Shown: positions 42,001-55,369 of the stretch, one piece after another
Layout of the letters: each line of letters starts with the position of its first letter
How positions within the stretch are numbered: position 1 is the stretch's first letter
Origin: Ochromonas danica
Lineage: Eukaryota; Sar; Chrysophyceae; Chromulinales; Chromulinaceae
Assembly (NCBI GenBank): GCA_015146655.1
Contig: VKHL01000046.1
Span: forward strand, 124,001 to 188,000
DNA: 64,000 nucleotides
Direction of reading: 5' to 3'
Program-made: the position numbers and the translations under genes
Notes under the pieces: generated by a model
Databases searched by the model: none
What the model saw: only the letters and a program-made list of their open reading frames with translations
What the model was told of the DNA's origin: nothing

Positions 42001-42060
42001 AATTTGAGGAAATCCTGCTCCTTCTCTTAACCCTTGAATCACTGAATCCATCAAACTCAT
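39013..42060 (-). CDS. TPR-repeat protein, possibly TTC23-like ciliary protein
   Basis: Two exons (39523-42060 and 39013-39453) give 992 residues from ATG 42060 (MSLMDSV). N-terminal repeats such as ALALIKLCYGPHSIALIRGYLDLANAYALQGIWVQAEERVLIAME have the kinesin-light-chain/TTC23 type of TPR, as do the later HPVVGTACLAVASAQNLLKDYENTREWLLRAIRIFEK and ITFSQTQLANTLTKLGHEDEARRVLNKA. TTC23 acts at the base of cilia in animals; assignment here is tentative. The 69-nt intron is in frame with the flanking exons except for a stop near its end. A Gly/Asn/His-rich insert lies at about residues 240-265. It shares a 142 bp divergent promoter region with DCTN6. Confidence 0.6.
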
Positions 42061-42202
42061 GATAAATAAAATACCCAAACAAAATAAAATAAATCAATGA
42101 ATCAGAATAAATCAATCCGTTTCTACGCCATAATAATTATTCTTTTGTGTGGGGCCGTTGTTTGGGCCGAGAACAAAAACAATAAAAAGGGTTATTAAAT
42201 AA

Positions 42203-42844
42203 ATGGCTGAGATAATAGGAGAAAATGTTGTGGTTGGACTGATGACAGTGATTCAACCAAAAGTTTGTCTTGTAGCTGAAGGAGAGGAACAACAAACTGT
42301 GATAGGCGAGGAAAACATTCTAGAAGACTTCGTCTATATCCGCAATTCTCAGATTGGCAGTCAAAATCTTATTGAGGTCAAGTGTTATGTCGATGAGGTA
42401 GGTGAGTAGGTCTCAAGATCTCTCTATATCGTGTTTGAGGGCGTGTATGCGCATGTGTATTGTGTGTGTGTGTGTATGAGAGTGTGTGTGCGTGCTTCAC
42501 TCTAACGGTATGTGGTTTCCTCACAGAGTGTGATAGGCAACGGTTGTAAGATTGGTCCACGATGTCGTCTCCTGCGATGTCAGATTGGCGATCACTGTAC
42601 GATTGCTGCTGGAATCACCCTCGAAGATGCAATCATCCCCGCCAACTCGTCAGTCTTTCTTGACCAGACTGGATGGAGGACAAGGACAACGGAGAACTTC
42701 CACATCACTGTAAGACCTTTTTCGCCCTTTCTTCCACATTGTTGAGAGAGTACTCAAAACTGAACATTGTTTAATCGAATGACCTTTTAGGCTGCTCTCT
42801 TGCCAGCGCTGAGGGACTATTACACTTCTGCTACTAGTAGGTGA
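42203..42844 (+). CDS. DCTN6: dynactin subunit 6 (p27)
   Basis: Three exons (42203-42397, 42527-42709, 42791-42844) give 143 residues. p27 is a left-handed beta-helix subunit of the dynactin pointed-end complex. The hexapeptide pattern of this fold is visible in VVVGLMTVIQPKVCLVAEG, TVIGEENILEDFVYIRN, SVIGNGCKIGPRCRLLRCQIGDHCTIAAGITLED. The ending RTTENFHITAALLPALRDYY corresponds to the C-terminal helix of human DCTN6. It is shorter than the human protein (190 residues) and lacks several beta-helix turns. Confidence 0.8.
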
Positions 42845-44210
42845 TCTGACAAGAGAATGAACTTGAACTAGTCTACACTGTAAAATATTATGAATAGACA
42901 CCAGACATTAGGATCACTAGTACGAGACTGTTCTGCCGATTAATAAAAGAGGTCCTTCATAGCTGTTGCTATGGAGAAGTTGACTTGTTTAGACAGGATG
43001 AATTCATTTAAAGGTGTGGTTTCTTCATCCCATAGAGCAAGGTCTTAAAAGTCTGCTAAGATTGTTGGACTCGTCTCTTGAAGCTATAATGGTTGATATG
43101 GAGCGATTGACCCGAAGGCGAACTGCTCTTTCGCGGTGATGTCAGACTCACCGCAGGTCAAGGTCAAGATAGGTCTTTCTTATATCCCCATCTTCCTTAC
43201 AGGTCATAACACAAACATTAATGAGTCGTCAGGTCAATCCAGAAAATCAGAATGTCAAGACAAAATGTTAGCTCAGAGTTAACTAAACCACAGAGAGAAA
43301 AGAATGACACGCACAAACAAAACATGAGATCAATGAAAGAGTCCCGGGCCGATGAGGTCAGAAGTGTAAGAGAAGATAGAGGCAGACCCCAAGGCATAAC
43401 GTTGGTACGACTTCCATTTGAATCACTCAGTCACTTGCTCTGAAGTGAGGGGCTATCAGTCGTTCATGCTAGTTTAGGCAGGAGAAAAGCACTCAGAAAG
43501 TGACTTATCACCATACTCCATCCGTCAAGAGCAAGTAGAAGTCTTCCATCTTCACAGAGTGTTGAAATATGCGGGAATGAATCTTGACCAACTGGACCAC
43601 TCTCCGTATTTCACCGATACAGCAGCTTTTCAAACACAGTCAAAGAGGAGTGTTACTTCAGAAATGACATTTGAAGGTAGATTATTGAAGAAAAGAATTT
43701 TTTCCTTCTCATTTCAATCATCTTTCATCTCTTCGAATCTTCTCCCAAAGCAACTCAACCATCTCTCTACTTCGAATCGACTTATAACTTAGAAAACAAT
43801 ACTTTTACACAGTGTACTTGCAACTTTCCGTGCTATCGGAAACTTCAAACAACTCCGTTGAAAAAACGCACTTTTTGAAGACGTTGTGAGGGTGCAAGCG
43901 GATTGGCGGGTGAGCGATCAAGACGGAAACAACAACAACAACGAAAACAAAACAAAAGGAAAGCCATTGAAAGAGATTCCTTCGGGTCATCATCCCTACG
44001 CTTGCTCCTTTCTTTTCCTTTTCTCTTGGACACTGTGTCTACCTACCCTTTCCCTGATTCTCCTATTCTTTGAGAGAGTATTTTTTCCCTGTTATCGTGA
44101 AGTGGACGAATTTTTCGTTCTGTTTCTTGTCTGGTTTATTATTTTATTATATATATTATTATTATTGTTGCTATTCGTATTGATCTCATTTCTAAAAGGA
44201 ATTACAAGTG
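42845..44210. other. 1.37 kb intergenic region, no gene seen
   Basis: Neither strand shows a convincing gene. T-rich stretches occur just before the next start codon. Several short frames lack conserved features. Confidence 0.4.
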
Positions 44211-47200
44211 ATGAGTAGCCATCCTGAAATCCCTCGACTACCCATCTCTTCTACAAGAGAGAAAAGGTAAGGCGATAGTGGTTAGTCTGGGAATAGTGTT
44301 GTTTGCTTGTTTCGTCATGATGGAATAAGCTTGTTGTGAGATCACCCCTCACTTTTTTTACCTCTTGATAACTTCCTCTCTCTGTCTCTATGATATTGTT
44401 GTCTAATTGATATGTCTGGGTGTGAATCTGTCTATCTAGTTTTCATGGAGAAAGTAACGAGTCTTCTTCACCCTATTCTTCTGCACGAGACAATAACGGC
44501 TTCTCGGATCCACGATGGCAATTACAAAATATTCCATCGGTTACTACGGCTCCACCTCAAAAGCCCAACAATTTTGATAAGAATTTCTGGCAATTAGCCA
44601 TGTCTTTGTTTCTGAATGTTTGTCATCCTTCTGGACAATGTGATGACAGTTGTAATCTCATTGAAGATCTAGTTCATCTTATTGAAGGTTCAGATCAACT
44701 CTCTTCTCCAGCTGCAGCCTTAGCACTTGATGTTGTTGTGCAGGTAATTTCATTCATTTCTATGTATAAGTTTGTGATGTCCTCATAATGGATTCTTTGT
44801 GTGATATCAGCGATCTATCTATGAACTATCAGATAAAGTTGGTCGTGCGCGAGGAGTTGATCAATATGACCGTTCAAGTGATAGTATAAATATTGAAAAA
44901 TGCATTTCTGTCATGACTCATCAAGTAATGCCGCTTTGCGGGAAAATTCAGAAAAATCTTGGCATTTCTGTCCCCTCGGCTGAGTCTCCGCTCTTGTTGG
45001 GCAGCCGAGTGCAAACTTTAAATCGACAATTGCAGGAATTATTAGCCTGGACGAAGTTTGAAGGACAAAATCGTGTCCCACAGTTATTTCCTGGTAGTTT
45101 CGCCAATCCTTCTCTTCCAGATACTGCACGTAGTACTGGTAGTGTGGGAGGAGGAGGAGGAGGGATTAACCGCCTTCCTCTTACAGTCTTACATCAATAT
45201 GATGATGTATTACTCTCCATCTTACGTGAAGAAGAAACCAACAGTAACAATAGTAACAACAACAATAACAACAATGGCAACAACTCAGCTGGTGTCATAG
45301 ATGCTGCTAGTCGTCGACTAAATCATGTCCTTTCCACTCAATGTGGAGTGAACGTGGATATCGTCCCTGTAGGTGCGATTGAAGCTGGATTAGCATCTTT
45401 CCCTGAGAAAGGTCAAATGGAAATTGATTGGATTGCCTCATTACCTGCTTATTACCATCAATCTACTGCTACCACTGTACCTCTTACATTGGACCAACGC
45501 AATAGCTATCAGCAACTATTGACACAATTAGAAGACATTCTTGATTTGGAAAATACTTCTGAACTTGCCTTGAAACATCTTAAAGCATGTTTTAAAGACT
45601 TTGTAAACCTGGTCAATGGTTTTGCTGATAATATTCAAAACTCTTCTCAAGACAGTCAAGGTTTATGGGGATCTGCTTATCTTAATCGATCTTTGAAACT
45701 ATTACGTCATGAAGCAGAAAGTCTTATTTTAGCAGGAGAAGATCTCTCTGCCGTAGCTTCTCAATGGAAGATGCATCGTCTACGAAGTCATCCACTACTA
45801 GCACAAGCATTATCCAAGGTAGAAGAAACCAATGATATTCTAGAGAAAACAGATAAAGAACGTTGTACTACAGTCAAGAAAATTTGTAAAACATGGGAAA
45901 AGGCTATGCGTGATGCTGGTGGATTTAATCAGATTCGTTCCTTAACAACTAAGACAAGATTTTATCAAGTACGTTGTACAATGAATTTGCCTGGATTACG
46001 ATCTGTAATCTCTTCTTCTATTCTGGTGGATACGAATGTCCCTCTTCAAACAACTAAATGGATTGAATTCTATGTGAAACTAGATAGATCTGGTAAAGTG
46101 AAAGCCTTTCTTGATCTTATTCGATTATATGTACGAAGTCATCGTATTTGTGATCCATCTTCTGGCTTTTTAAGTCCTTTTGCATGGATGGTTTTAGCTT
46201 TCCATCTCTTATTTCGATGTGATCTCTTACCTAATTTACATGATGAGATCTATGCTAAGGATGATGAACATGCTGTAGAACGATTCCTTGCAACTATTCT
46301 CGATCCCACTGGATCTTCTAATCCAAACAATGCCGTTGGTGGTGTTGGTGGTGTTGGTGGTGTGCTGAAGGACCATAAAGTGTTACCAAAAGAATATCAA
46401 GAACGACTTGCTGGAATAACTCTAATTGAACTCTTAGATCGTTTCTTTCGCTATTATGTCGAAGTGTTGGATATTTTCCAATCAGTCATCACATTACGTG
46501 GACAAGGTGAAGTGAAGAAGAAGTCAGAATGTACTTGCAAGGCATCACCTGTCTTATGGAGACTTTGTATTGAAGATCCTTTTGAATCAGAGTATCAAAG
46601 TGGTGGATATGATCTTGGACAATCACTCTCACGTTCAGGACAATTAACGGTAAGTCAACTATCACCTGGTATTGGACATCATTCTCTAATGACAATCTTT
46701 GCTTGGTGTAACACACAGACGTTCAAAGCCTTACGAAGAGGAGTATATGGTCTCTATGCTATGGTGATGCAAAGTAATGGTTTGGATAACTTCCGTGCTA
46801 ATGGGAAGAAGTTGTTGTCTCGTGGCGAGCTCATCCATTTGGCACGGAAGGCAGAATACATGGGTGCCATTGTACTCCCTCCGCTACCTTATAGTCGGGT
46901 CGATGCATCTTCTTCCTCTTTGCATATCGACTTGCTCACGAGTGCTTTGGCTGTGGAGAAACAGAGTCAATTAGATCAACTTGTTCAACAGAATATTCTT
47001 TCTTCTACTCCTTTACCATTGACATCACCAGCTTCATCTTCCTCTGCTTCATCTGGTTCTTCTGGTTCTTCACCTGTCCTACCAGGTAATAGTCTTGGAA
47101 CACCTGGTCCTGTTGGACCATCGAGAAAGACTTATGTCCCTGCTCTGCCTCTCAAAGACAACAACATTGGTGGGAGCTTGGGAGCCTCCATTGGAGCCTC

Positions 47201-48594
47201 CATGGGAGCTGCTGGTGGAGTTGGAGGAAATGGCGAAATGGGAGTGAGGATGCCTACTTCCTTCGGCTCTGCTCGTGGTCCTTCAGGAGGTTATGGTGGT
47301 GTTCCAGCCTATTCTAACACACCTCCTCAAACTTACCGGTATATACCTCCTCCCCAGCCTTCCCCTCGAGATGGTGGTAGTGCTCCAAATTCTGCTCGTG
47401 GAGGTGGTGGAAATGGCAACAGTGCCTATTATAGTCGATCGATGCATGACGGACATTCTCTTGCTTCCGCTTCCATGGATGCTCTTTCCCATTCCATGAG
47501 TGCAGTTGGAAGGAAAAGCACTAAACCCATCGTTCCTCCCATTCCACTACAAGCTCTGGGTAATGAGTCTGGTGGTGGTTATGGCGGAGGAGGTTCAGCA
47601 TTTGGTGGGTATTATATTGGTAACAATTCTGCTCGATCTGATGGTCTTCAAAGTGCTCGTTTGAATGCTTATGATCGAATGAGTCCTGGAAACACAGCAC
47701 GAACTGTCGACTCGGAGAGAGATTATTTGAATCTTTCTCGTCATGGTGGCCTCTCCTCCCAGCCAATGCAGTCCCAACAACAACAACAGCAAGTAACAGC
47801 TCCACCACCACCACCACAAGGTGGTTTAGACTATCTCTCTCTTTCTCATCATGCAGGTGGTGGGTCATCTGGTCATGTGGATTATCTGTCTTTGTCTCAT
47901 CACAGTCTCGCCATGGTGGGAGGGTCTGGTGGTGGAATTGATCCTCTCTCCTTCTCACATCATAATTCAGCACCTTCTCTTGGTGGAGATCATCTCAATT
48001 TCTCTCACCACAATCTTGCTATGGACCACTTGAATCTCTCTCATCATGCCACCACTGTCTCAAATTTGGACCATCTCTCTCTTTCCCATCATGGGGGACT
48101 TGATTCTATCTCCTCGCTCTCTCATCATGGTAATGTTGGCTTGACTGCTAATCGTACAAACTCTGGTATTCTTGGAATGTCACCTCGTCAAGGATCTTCC
48201 GTGCTGCAAGCATCTCAACATCCTCGTGCAGGAGGGAGTGAAGCAGATGACTTCTATGCTCCTTTCCCTTCCTTTAATAGCAGCACTCGCTCAGTGCATG
48301 GCATAGCATCATCAGGGAGTAATGGATCGACAGCTGGCGGCTTTGTTGGTGGCAGTGGTGGAGGAAGTGTAGGTGGACTGGACTCAGGCAATTGGTATGG
48401 AGGCGGGGGTGATTACAATAGTCGAGGTGGTGGTGGAAGTGGTGGCAACATGATGCCATCACAGGGTTTTGATGGACGCTTCCAACAGTCTCAACACGGA
48501 GGAGGAGGTTACATGTCACCTCGCTATATCACAACTCCACCAACTCTCAATTCCTCCCAGCATCCATACCAACAGCAACAACTGCAGCAACAGC

Positions 48595-48626
<32 letters not shown>

Positions 48627-48797
48627 GCTGTGGGCATGCGGTCACACCCTGGACTGAACAACTCGACCCATAACAGCAACAGTATCAACAACAGTATGAA
48701 TAATAACAACAATAGTAATAGTAATAGCAACAGCAGCATTAATAACAGCAGCAGCCACGCGTTACCAGATTTACAAGCTTGGCAGCCTTTTTCATGA
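44211..48797 (+). CDS. TUTase/non-canonical poly(A) polymerase-like protein with degenerate active site
   Basis: Three exons (44211-44266, 44440-44743, 44811-48797) join in frame to 1,448 residues. Residues about 300-540 match the Pol-beta-type nucleotidyltransferase of terminal uridylyl/adenylyl transferases: VDIVPVGAIEAGLAS occupies the GS...GL position and MEIDWI the DxD position. GS has become GA and the first catalytic Asp is Glu. The third carboxylate is plausible in SILVDTNVP. A PAP-associated domain follows: KAFLDLIRLYVRSHRICDPSSGFLSPFAWMVLAFHLLF and LLDRFFRYYVEVLD with CIEDPFE (about residues 545-715). The C-terminal half is disordered, rich in Gly/Ser/Pro, with polyQ and polyN and about eight (D)xLSLSHH motifs. 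RNA nucleotidyl transfer may be weak or lost. Confidence 0.7.
47722..48129 (+). repeat. LSLSHH short-motif repeat array (coding)
   Basis: About eight irregularly spaced copies of D-(Y/H/P)-L-(S/N)-(L/F)-S-H/R-H within 136 residues of the TUTase-like protein, separated by Gly/Ser-rich spacers of varied length. Codons differ between copies, so the motif is kept at the protein level. Confidence 0.85.
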
Positions 48798-49205
48798 TGA
48801 ACAACAACAACAACAACAGATACTAGTATAATACCCCCGTATTTGATTGCCAAGCAAGAGAAGACAGATGGAAATTTATAGACTACAGTATGTACTGTGT
48901 GAATGCATAGGACAAACTCCTTTGCCATTGATCGTATTCCTTTGAAGATGATAATAATAATAACAACAATATTAACATTAATAATAATAATGATAATAAT
49001 AACAATAATAATGATGGTGATGAAGATAGAAAGTGGAGGATGGATGTGATGATACAATATCATGTTTGTTTTTGGGTATTGTTTTGGTATTCAATTGATA
49101 TGATATCATGACAATCACAATCATCATACCATGACAAGACATAAATGATATCACAATATGATATACAGAAATATAGATATAAAGATATGCTAGTATAATG
49201 TCATA

Positions 49206-49262
49206 CAATAATAATAATATTAATGATAACAATAATAATAATAATAATAATAATAATATCAA
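49206..49262. repeat. AAT/AAC trinucleotide microsatellite
   Basis: Imperfect ATA/AAT repeats with interspersed TGATAAC units. Confidence 0.8.
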
Positions 49263-50426
49263 TAGAAATAATGATAATGATAATAATATCATATTTATGT
49301 TGGTTGATGTGAGATGTATCAAGTGATAAAGAATATCATCAAAGAATAATAATAAGAATCATAAAAATCCTGGAAATATCAAGTAGGTATTGGTATTGGT
49401 GGTGTTAGTTAGTTTTGATGAATGATTTAGTTTAGATTAAATAATCTAGTAGTATGAGATTAGTAACAATAACAATGGCAATGACAAATGCTTCATTTCG
49501 TATGAGATGAGTTGAGGTGAATAACAATCAAAAGACAACAACAACGACAACAAATACTCATCAAGATGATGATAAAGAAGATGATAAAGAAGGTATAGAT
49601 AAGAGTGTTTGAGTGTTAATTGTGGTATAAAGGGTATAATATCACATAAGAAGAGAAACAACAGAAACACTAACCCCAAACAACAATTTGCTGACAATGA
49701 CAGAGAAGTTTGTTTTGGTTACTATAGATTAGATTTGCTATTGGATTGAAAGTGTGTTGGATAGTTGCCTCTCCTCTTCATTGGATGGGCTTTTTGAATC
49801 ATCTTCACCATCTTCATTCATCATCTTCTGTTTCTTGATTTGCATTGGTTTTATTTGTGTTGTTGCTGCTGTTGCCTTTCCCTCTACTGGATGTAATTTC
49901 TTGCAATTCATTCATCCCACAGCTGTTGTCTCGTTGCGACTCTCCTTCCATCGATCGCTACCATATTAGATGCATCTTTCTTTCTTTCCTCCCTTCCATG
50001 CTGTGCTGGTTGGTCTGCTGTCTGCATGCTGTGGATGGAATGAAATTGATTGGATTAAGCGTTGATTGTTTTGGTTTTCTTTGATTTAGTCAAGACCATG
50101 CTATATCATGCTATACTATATAATGATAATAACAATATGCTACACTATATATTTCATGAGTGTTTTTCTTCTTGTTGTTGTTGCTGTCTTAAGCTTTGTT
50201 TTCTTGTATTACCATCCGCTTGTTGTTCTATAGTATGATGATATGATATGATATGACATGATATGATATGGATTTGTTGTGTTCTTCTTGATCTTGCCTT
50301 CTCTCTTCTTCTTCTTGTTCTTCTCTCTCTTGCTCTTCTTTCAAGACAATCACATTGATTGTCTTCTTCACTCTAGTCTAAACTACTACTACTAACCTGA
50401 TTTGCCTTTCTTTTCCTTTCATTGCG

Positions 50427-50467
<41 letters not shown>

Positions 50468-50468
50468 C
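50427..50468. repeat. (AAC)14 microsatellite
   Basis: Fourteen uninterrupted AAC units in noncoding DNA. Confidence 0.95.
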
Positions 50469-51012
50469 TGCTTCACTAGGAGGGTCTTTCTAATGCGATA
50501 ACTCTGCTGGACTGCTATGCTGTGTATTCTTCCTATAGTCTAGTAGTCTATTGTGTTCTATTCTAGTGCATTCATTCCCTTCATGGCTATAACCAGATTT
50601 TTGTAGAAAGTTGAGATGAATTGATTGATTGTACAGTATGTATTCAATCATCATTGTGATGTCATAACAGAACTAGTCTAACTAACTTATCGAAAGAATT
50701 CATTTCATTTCCTACTTCTTTTACTTTACATTACTATGTAGTACATATGATAGGAAGAAAGCTATGGTGTTATAATAGAGTAGCAATGCCAAGGAGTATT
50801 TAGTAGCGAATATCGATGAAGAAGAGATGATGTCTCTGATGTCAATCACAACTAATCATCATCAACAATCAACATCTTCTTCTCCAATCATCCAACTCGC
50901 TTACTAAAGACATTCTTCATTGTATAACTCAAATTCATTCAAAAATATTGAACAATATGGTAGTAGTAGTAACTTTGTAATATTGTATACACAGGAGTTG
51001 ATTTGTGACAAT

Positions 51013-54000
51013 TTACTCATCAATTCCTTTAGGATTCTGGCAGCAAGCACAGCAAAGAACAGAGCAAGAGATAATAGAAGCCGCCAAGAAAATAATGGCG
51101 ATGACAATTAACACTCCACCAGCTGCTGGGGTACTCACAGAGGCACCAATACCAGAACCAACGAAGATCACAGTCAACAGAGCAAAGACTGCAATAAGAA
51201 TCTTCACGAAGTAATTAGTACATCCACACTTATTGAGTTCAACAGCAGAATCACCGATAACATCATCTAATAAGCTTCTGTCACTTGGTAATGGTTCTAC
51301 TTCTCCTTCAATGAGATTAGTTCCTTCCACAGACATTCTGGCACCACCACCCAAGACAGTTGACGTGCCCGCACGACGATCTTTTGCGTCAGCATACTTA
51401 TTCACTGTACGAATAAAGACTTGTTCTAAAGTTGGTTGTGCAATAGTATAATCTTCTACTTGAAGACGTTCTTTGTTCGTCTCCATGACAGAGAAGGCTA
51501 AACCCATACGCATTTCAGTACGTGGGATTTGATATGTCAACAATCCACCATTCTCAGCCAATAGCGCAGCGGAAGGGAAAGACTGTTGAACAAAGTTAGT
51601 CATCTCCTCCATTTGTCTCTCCAGATCATGAACATGAAGTTTGACAGTTAATTCAAAGCCAGATCCAAACTTATTCTTCAAATGCTGCTTGGTACCTAAA
51701 GCACGTAATTGACCTTTCACCATAATACCAATACGTTTGCATAATGCTTCAGCTTCATCCATACTATGTGTTGTAAGAATGACAGCACGATTAGACATAG
51801 TTCTCAAGATGACAGACCAGAGATTGCGTCGACTGACAGGATCCAAACCAGCTGATGGTTCATCCAAAAGAACAACCTCAGGATCACCAATCAAGGCAAT
51901 AGCAACACATAATTTACGTTTCATTCCACCTGACAAACGCATAGCAAGCTTATGACGATGAGGAGTCAACTCTAACTGATCAATAGTACCATCAACTATT
52001 TTCTTAACCATATCTTCTGGAACACCTCTTAATCTTGCAAAGAGTTTCAAATGAGATTCAACAGATAAACGATCCCAAAGAGAGTTATTCTGTGTTACTA
52101 CACCTAAATGAGAAGCACCCTTGGAGAAATCAGATAAGATGGAATGTTGAGCAATGAAAGCATCACCACTGGTTGGTACAAGATGACGAGTTAACATGCT
52201 TAACGTTGTCGTCTTTCCAGCACCATTAGCACCAAGCAAACCAAAGATCTCACCCTGTCCCACTTTAAAGCAAATGTCTTCAGTAGCAACTACTGGACGT
52301 TGACCAGCTCGTTTTGGTGGGAAGACTTTTCGTAAGCGATCAATACGTAATGGTTCTTCTTTACTTGATGCCTCTGTACGTACACGTTCAGCTTTAACAT
52401 CTTCATCAAGATGAGCTAAAACACTTGCTTTGAAAGTTGGGTCATGTCCAGGTGATAATTTGGACACTGCCTGTGCGTCGGTATAATAAGCATATAAGAA
52501 GTATGCTACAGCTTCAACAATCATGAAAGGAATGGTAGCTCCAACAGGAGGAAAGTTGGATAAGAAAGAAGAAAAATCTCCTGTAGAATCTAATAAAGCA
52601 CAAAAGAGTGCACCATGTGGTGTAATAATCATTGTACCCCATAAGAGAATACCACCTTGAACAGAGGCAGAGATAGAAGAACCAGCAGCTTGAATAATCT
52701 CAATAAGAATAAGAAGGAAGATATTGGGTGTTAAGATCAGAACAATAATAACAATAGGCATTAAAGAGATACAAGATTTTGGATTAGTAAAGATGAAAGA
52801 GAAGAAGTAAGCAAAGGCAATCATCTGTGCATTAAAGAGAAGCAACAAGAAGAATGATAATCCTCCCTTTCCATGTACATAATCACCAATCGAACCTGCT
52901 GGCCAAGTAATCCACATAATCACAGTTGGTACTAACATGATAATATAATCAGCAATAAATGTTCCAATCCAATAAGCACGGAAATCACATCCCATTACTG
53001 TTAAGACATTTCTCAATTTATCAGAACGTTCTCTTACAATGAATTCAGCAATTAAACCTGGTGCACCAAGATAAGCACCAACATACATACCTGCCATAAT
53101 CAAATCATTAATATTATTATCATCAGTGATAACATGAAGACTGTATAGAATGACTGCTGCAATAGAAGCTGCAATAGGTAATAACAGTAAAGGAATGGTA
53201 ATGAAGTCATTAATACTATAGGATAGCTTTCTCTTCACCAATCCAATAATCTGAGATGTAAGATTAGTATTATAAGAACGTTCTGCACCAATGCCATGTA
53301 CTGTTCCATTGACATCTTGTGGAGTAACAGTATGATCTTCACCCACTTTCAAGAAGACATCCTCTAAGGAAGTGATTGTCACACCAAAGTTAGTCACACC
53401 GAAGTTATCTAATTGACTTTCCAATTTAGTAAAGAAAGGTCCAAAATCTTTCACAGTATGGAAAGGTAAAGAATATAATACTTGCTCTTCTGCACCATCT
53501 TCTTCAATATATTTAGCTTCAGGAATATTTGATTGTACAAAACGAGTCAAATGAGCAACTTGATCATTTGTAATATGATCTCCACGATCAAAGATAAGCT
53601 TGTATCCTGCACCAAATCTTGTTTTCAAGAATTGAGTTGTTCCCATGCATTGCATCTGACCTAAGGACATGATACCAACACGATCTCCTAAGACATCTGC
53701 TTCATCCATATAGTGAGTAGTAAGTAACATAGTACGATCTTTACGCAAATGAGCTAACAAATCCCACAACTCTCTTCTGGCTAATGGATCCATACCAGCA
53801 GTTGGCTCATCAAGAACGATAAATTTACTACCACCACAGACAGCAATCGCAACAGAGAGTTTTCTCTTTTGACCACCAGACAACTCGCTTCCTGTATGAT
53901 CTAAACGACTGTCAAGATGGAAGAGAGTTGTCAAATTCACTGCTTCACGGTCGGCAGCTTCATAAGAAAAGCCTTTCAATTGAGAGAAAAAGAGGACATG

Positions 54001-55369
54001 CTCACGAACAGTTAAGTTCTCGAAGAGGACATCATGCTGAGGACAAACACCCATTGAATAGCGGATACTATCCATATCTGTCAAGACATCATGACCATAG
54101 ATTGTGGCACCACTACCATGAGAGAGATAATCAGGACTAATCAAACCAGTTAACATGCTAATAGTTGTGGTCTTGCCAGCACCATTATGACCCAAAAGAG
54201 CAAAGATCTGATTAGCATACATATCAAAGCTCAATTTGTTCACGGCTAGTTGAGAGCCGAAAGTCTTGCATAACTTACGAATACTCACAGTGGGCTTTCC
54301 TAACAGAGTCTCATTGACTTTCTCTGCAGGAATATCATCATTATTAGTGCCATCTTCGACATCCTTAATAGGGTTAACAGCGGAAGGGACAGTCATACTC
54401 AAACCTTGAGGAGGGAACCAGTAATTCTTTGAAAGTGGGAAGTAAAAAGGCTTTGGAACACCCACTTTAGAAGGCCATACTTGAGAGAAATACCAGGCCA
54501 AGATGGCATAGATGAAGATATCTGCTACAAGAATTCCACAAATGGATCGCACTCCAATTCCATCATATGATTTCAAGAAAGCACCACAACCAATTTGCAA
54601 AGCTAAAGGTGGTACAAAGCAACATAAGATCTCAGCAGTTGATAGAGAGGTGGTATAGCTGCCCACAGGGAAAATCACCACATAGACCACAAAAAGACCT
54701 AACACAAGACAAGCATTCCTCATTAACCCATACACACAAACCATAAGACAGATAATAATAGACTTTATGCTTACCAAAGAGTAAAGCTAACAGAGCCTGT
54801 CCAGAAGTTTGAGGTGTATCAAAGAATGAACAAACAAAGAAGCAGAAGGGTACGGCTGCTAAACAAAAGACATAGAATAAACCCAAAATAGCACCAAAGT
54901 TGGCACCATTAAACAACCCTCCGACAGTAAAAATTGTACATAAGAAGGACAATATGAATCCTAAGATGACTCCATCAGTGACGAAGTAACTAATCCAATA
55001 GGCAATATCTGATAAACCCATCATACGCATGGATTCTTGTAATTTCGAACTTTTCTCATACATTATCTGTACTACGAGACGTTGCATAAAGATCCAAAAG
55101 GCAAAAGGAACAAGAAAAGGTTCCAATCCACCTTCTGCAAAGATATCAAAGACACTATAAGCCAGAATCAACAAGACGAAGAATAAGATAGGAGGGAAGA
55201 GCACTTTAATCAAATCCCATTTCGACTTTGTTGATTCAACATAGCGTTTCCACATTAATAATCGAATTTGAAAAATTAGCTTAGAGAAAGCACTGCGATG
55301 AACGACTTGACCAGGAGGATCATAACTTGGAACAAGTTTTTCATTGAATTCCGGATCCATGGTTGCCAT
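51013..55369 (-). CDS. ABC transporter, subfamily A (full-size)
   Basis: Two exons (54775-55369 and 51013-54698) give 1,426 residues from ATG 55369. The order is TMD1 - NBD1 - TMD2 - NBD2, as in ABCA lipid transporters. NBD1 has Walker A GHNGAGKTTT, signature LSGGQKRKLSVAIA and Walker B FIVLDEPTAGMD. NBD2 has GANGAGKTTT, LSGGMKRKLCVAIALIG and VVLLDEPSAGLD. Both switch histidines are present (LLTTHYMDEAD, ILTTHSMDEAE), so both sites look competent. TMD1 lacks the large extracellular domain of animal ABCA1. After NBD2 there is a hydrophilic linker and two further predicted membrane helices (YFVKILIAVFALLTVIFVG, and VLIVIAIIFLAASIISCSV), ending in a cysteine cluster CCACC. The cargo is unknown. 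Confidence 0.92.

Larger units (their letters stand above)
48798..51012. other. 2.2 kb microsatellite-rich intergenic region
   Basis: No gene is seen. It is dominated by AAT/AAC/GAT trinucleotide tracts (48945-49020, 49205-49300) and (AAC)14 at 50427-50468. Long leucine- or tyrosine-rich frames here are products of the repeats. Confidence 0.6.

Noticed and set aside
42378-42560. His/Thr-rich minus-strand frame in the DCTN6 intron
   Set aside because: It is caused by the GT-rich repeat in that intron.
48524-49322. Long Leu-, Ile- and Tyr-rich frames downstream of the TUTase-like gene
   Set aside because: They are translations of AAT/CAA microsatellites and have no complex sequence.
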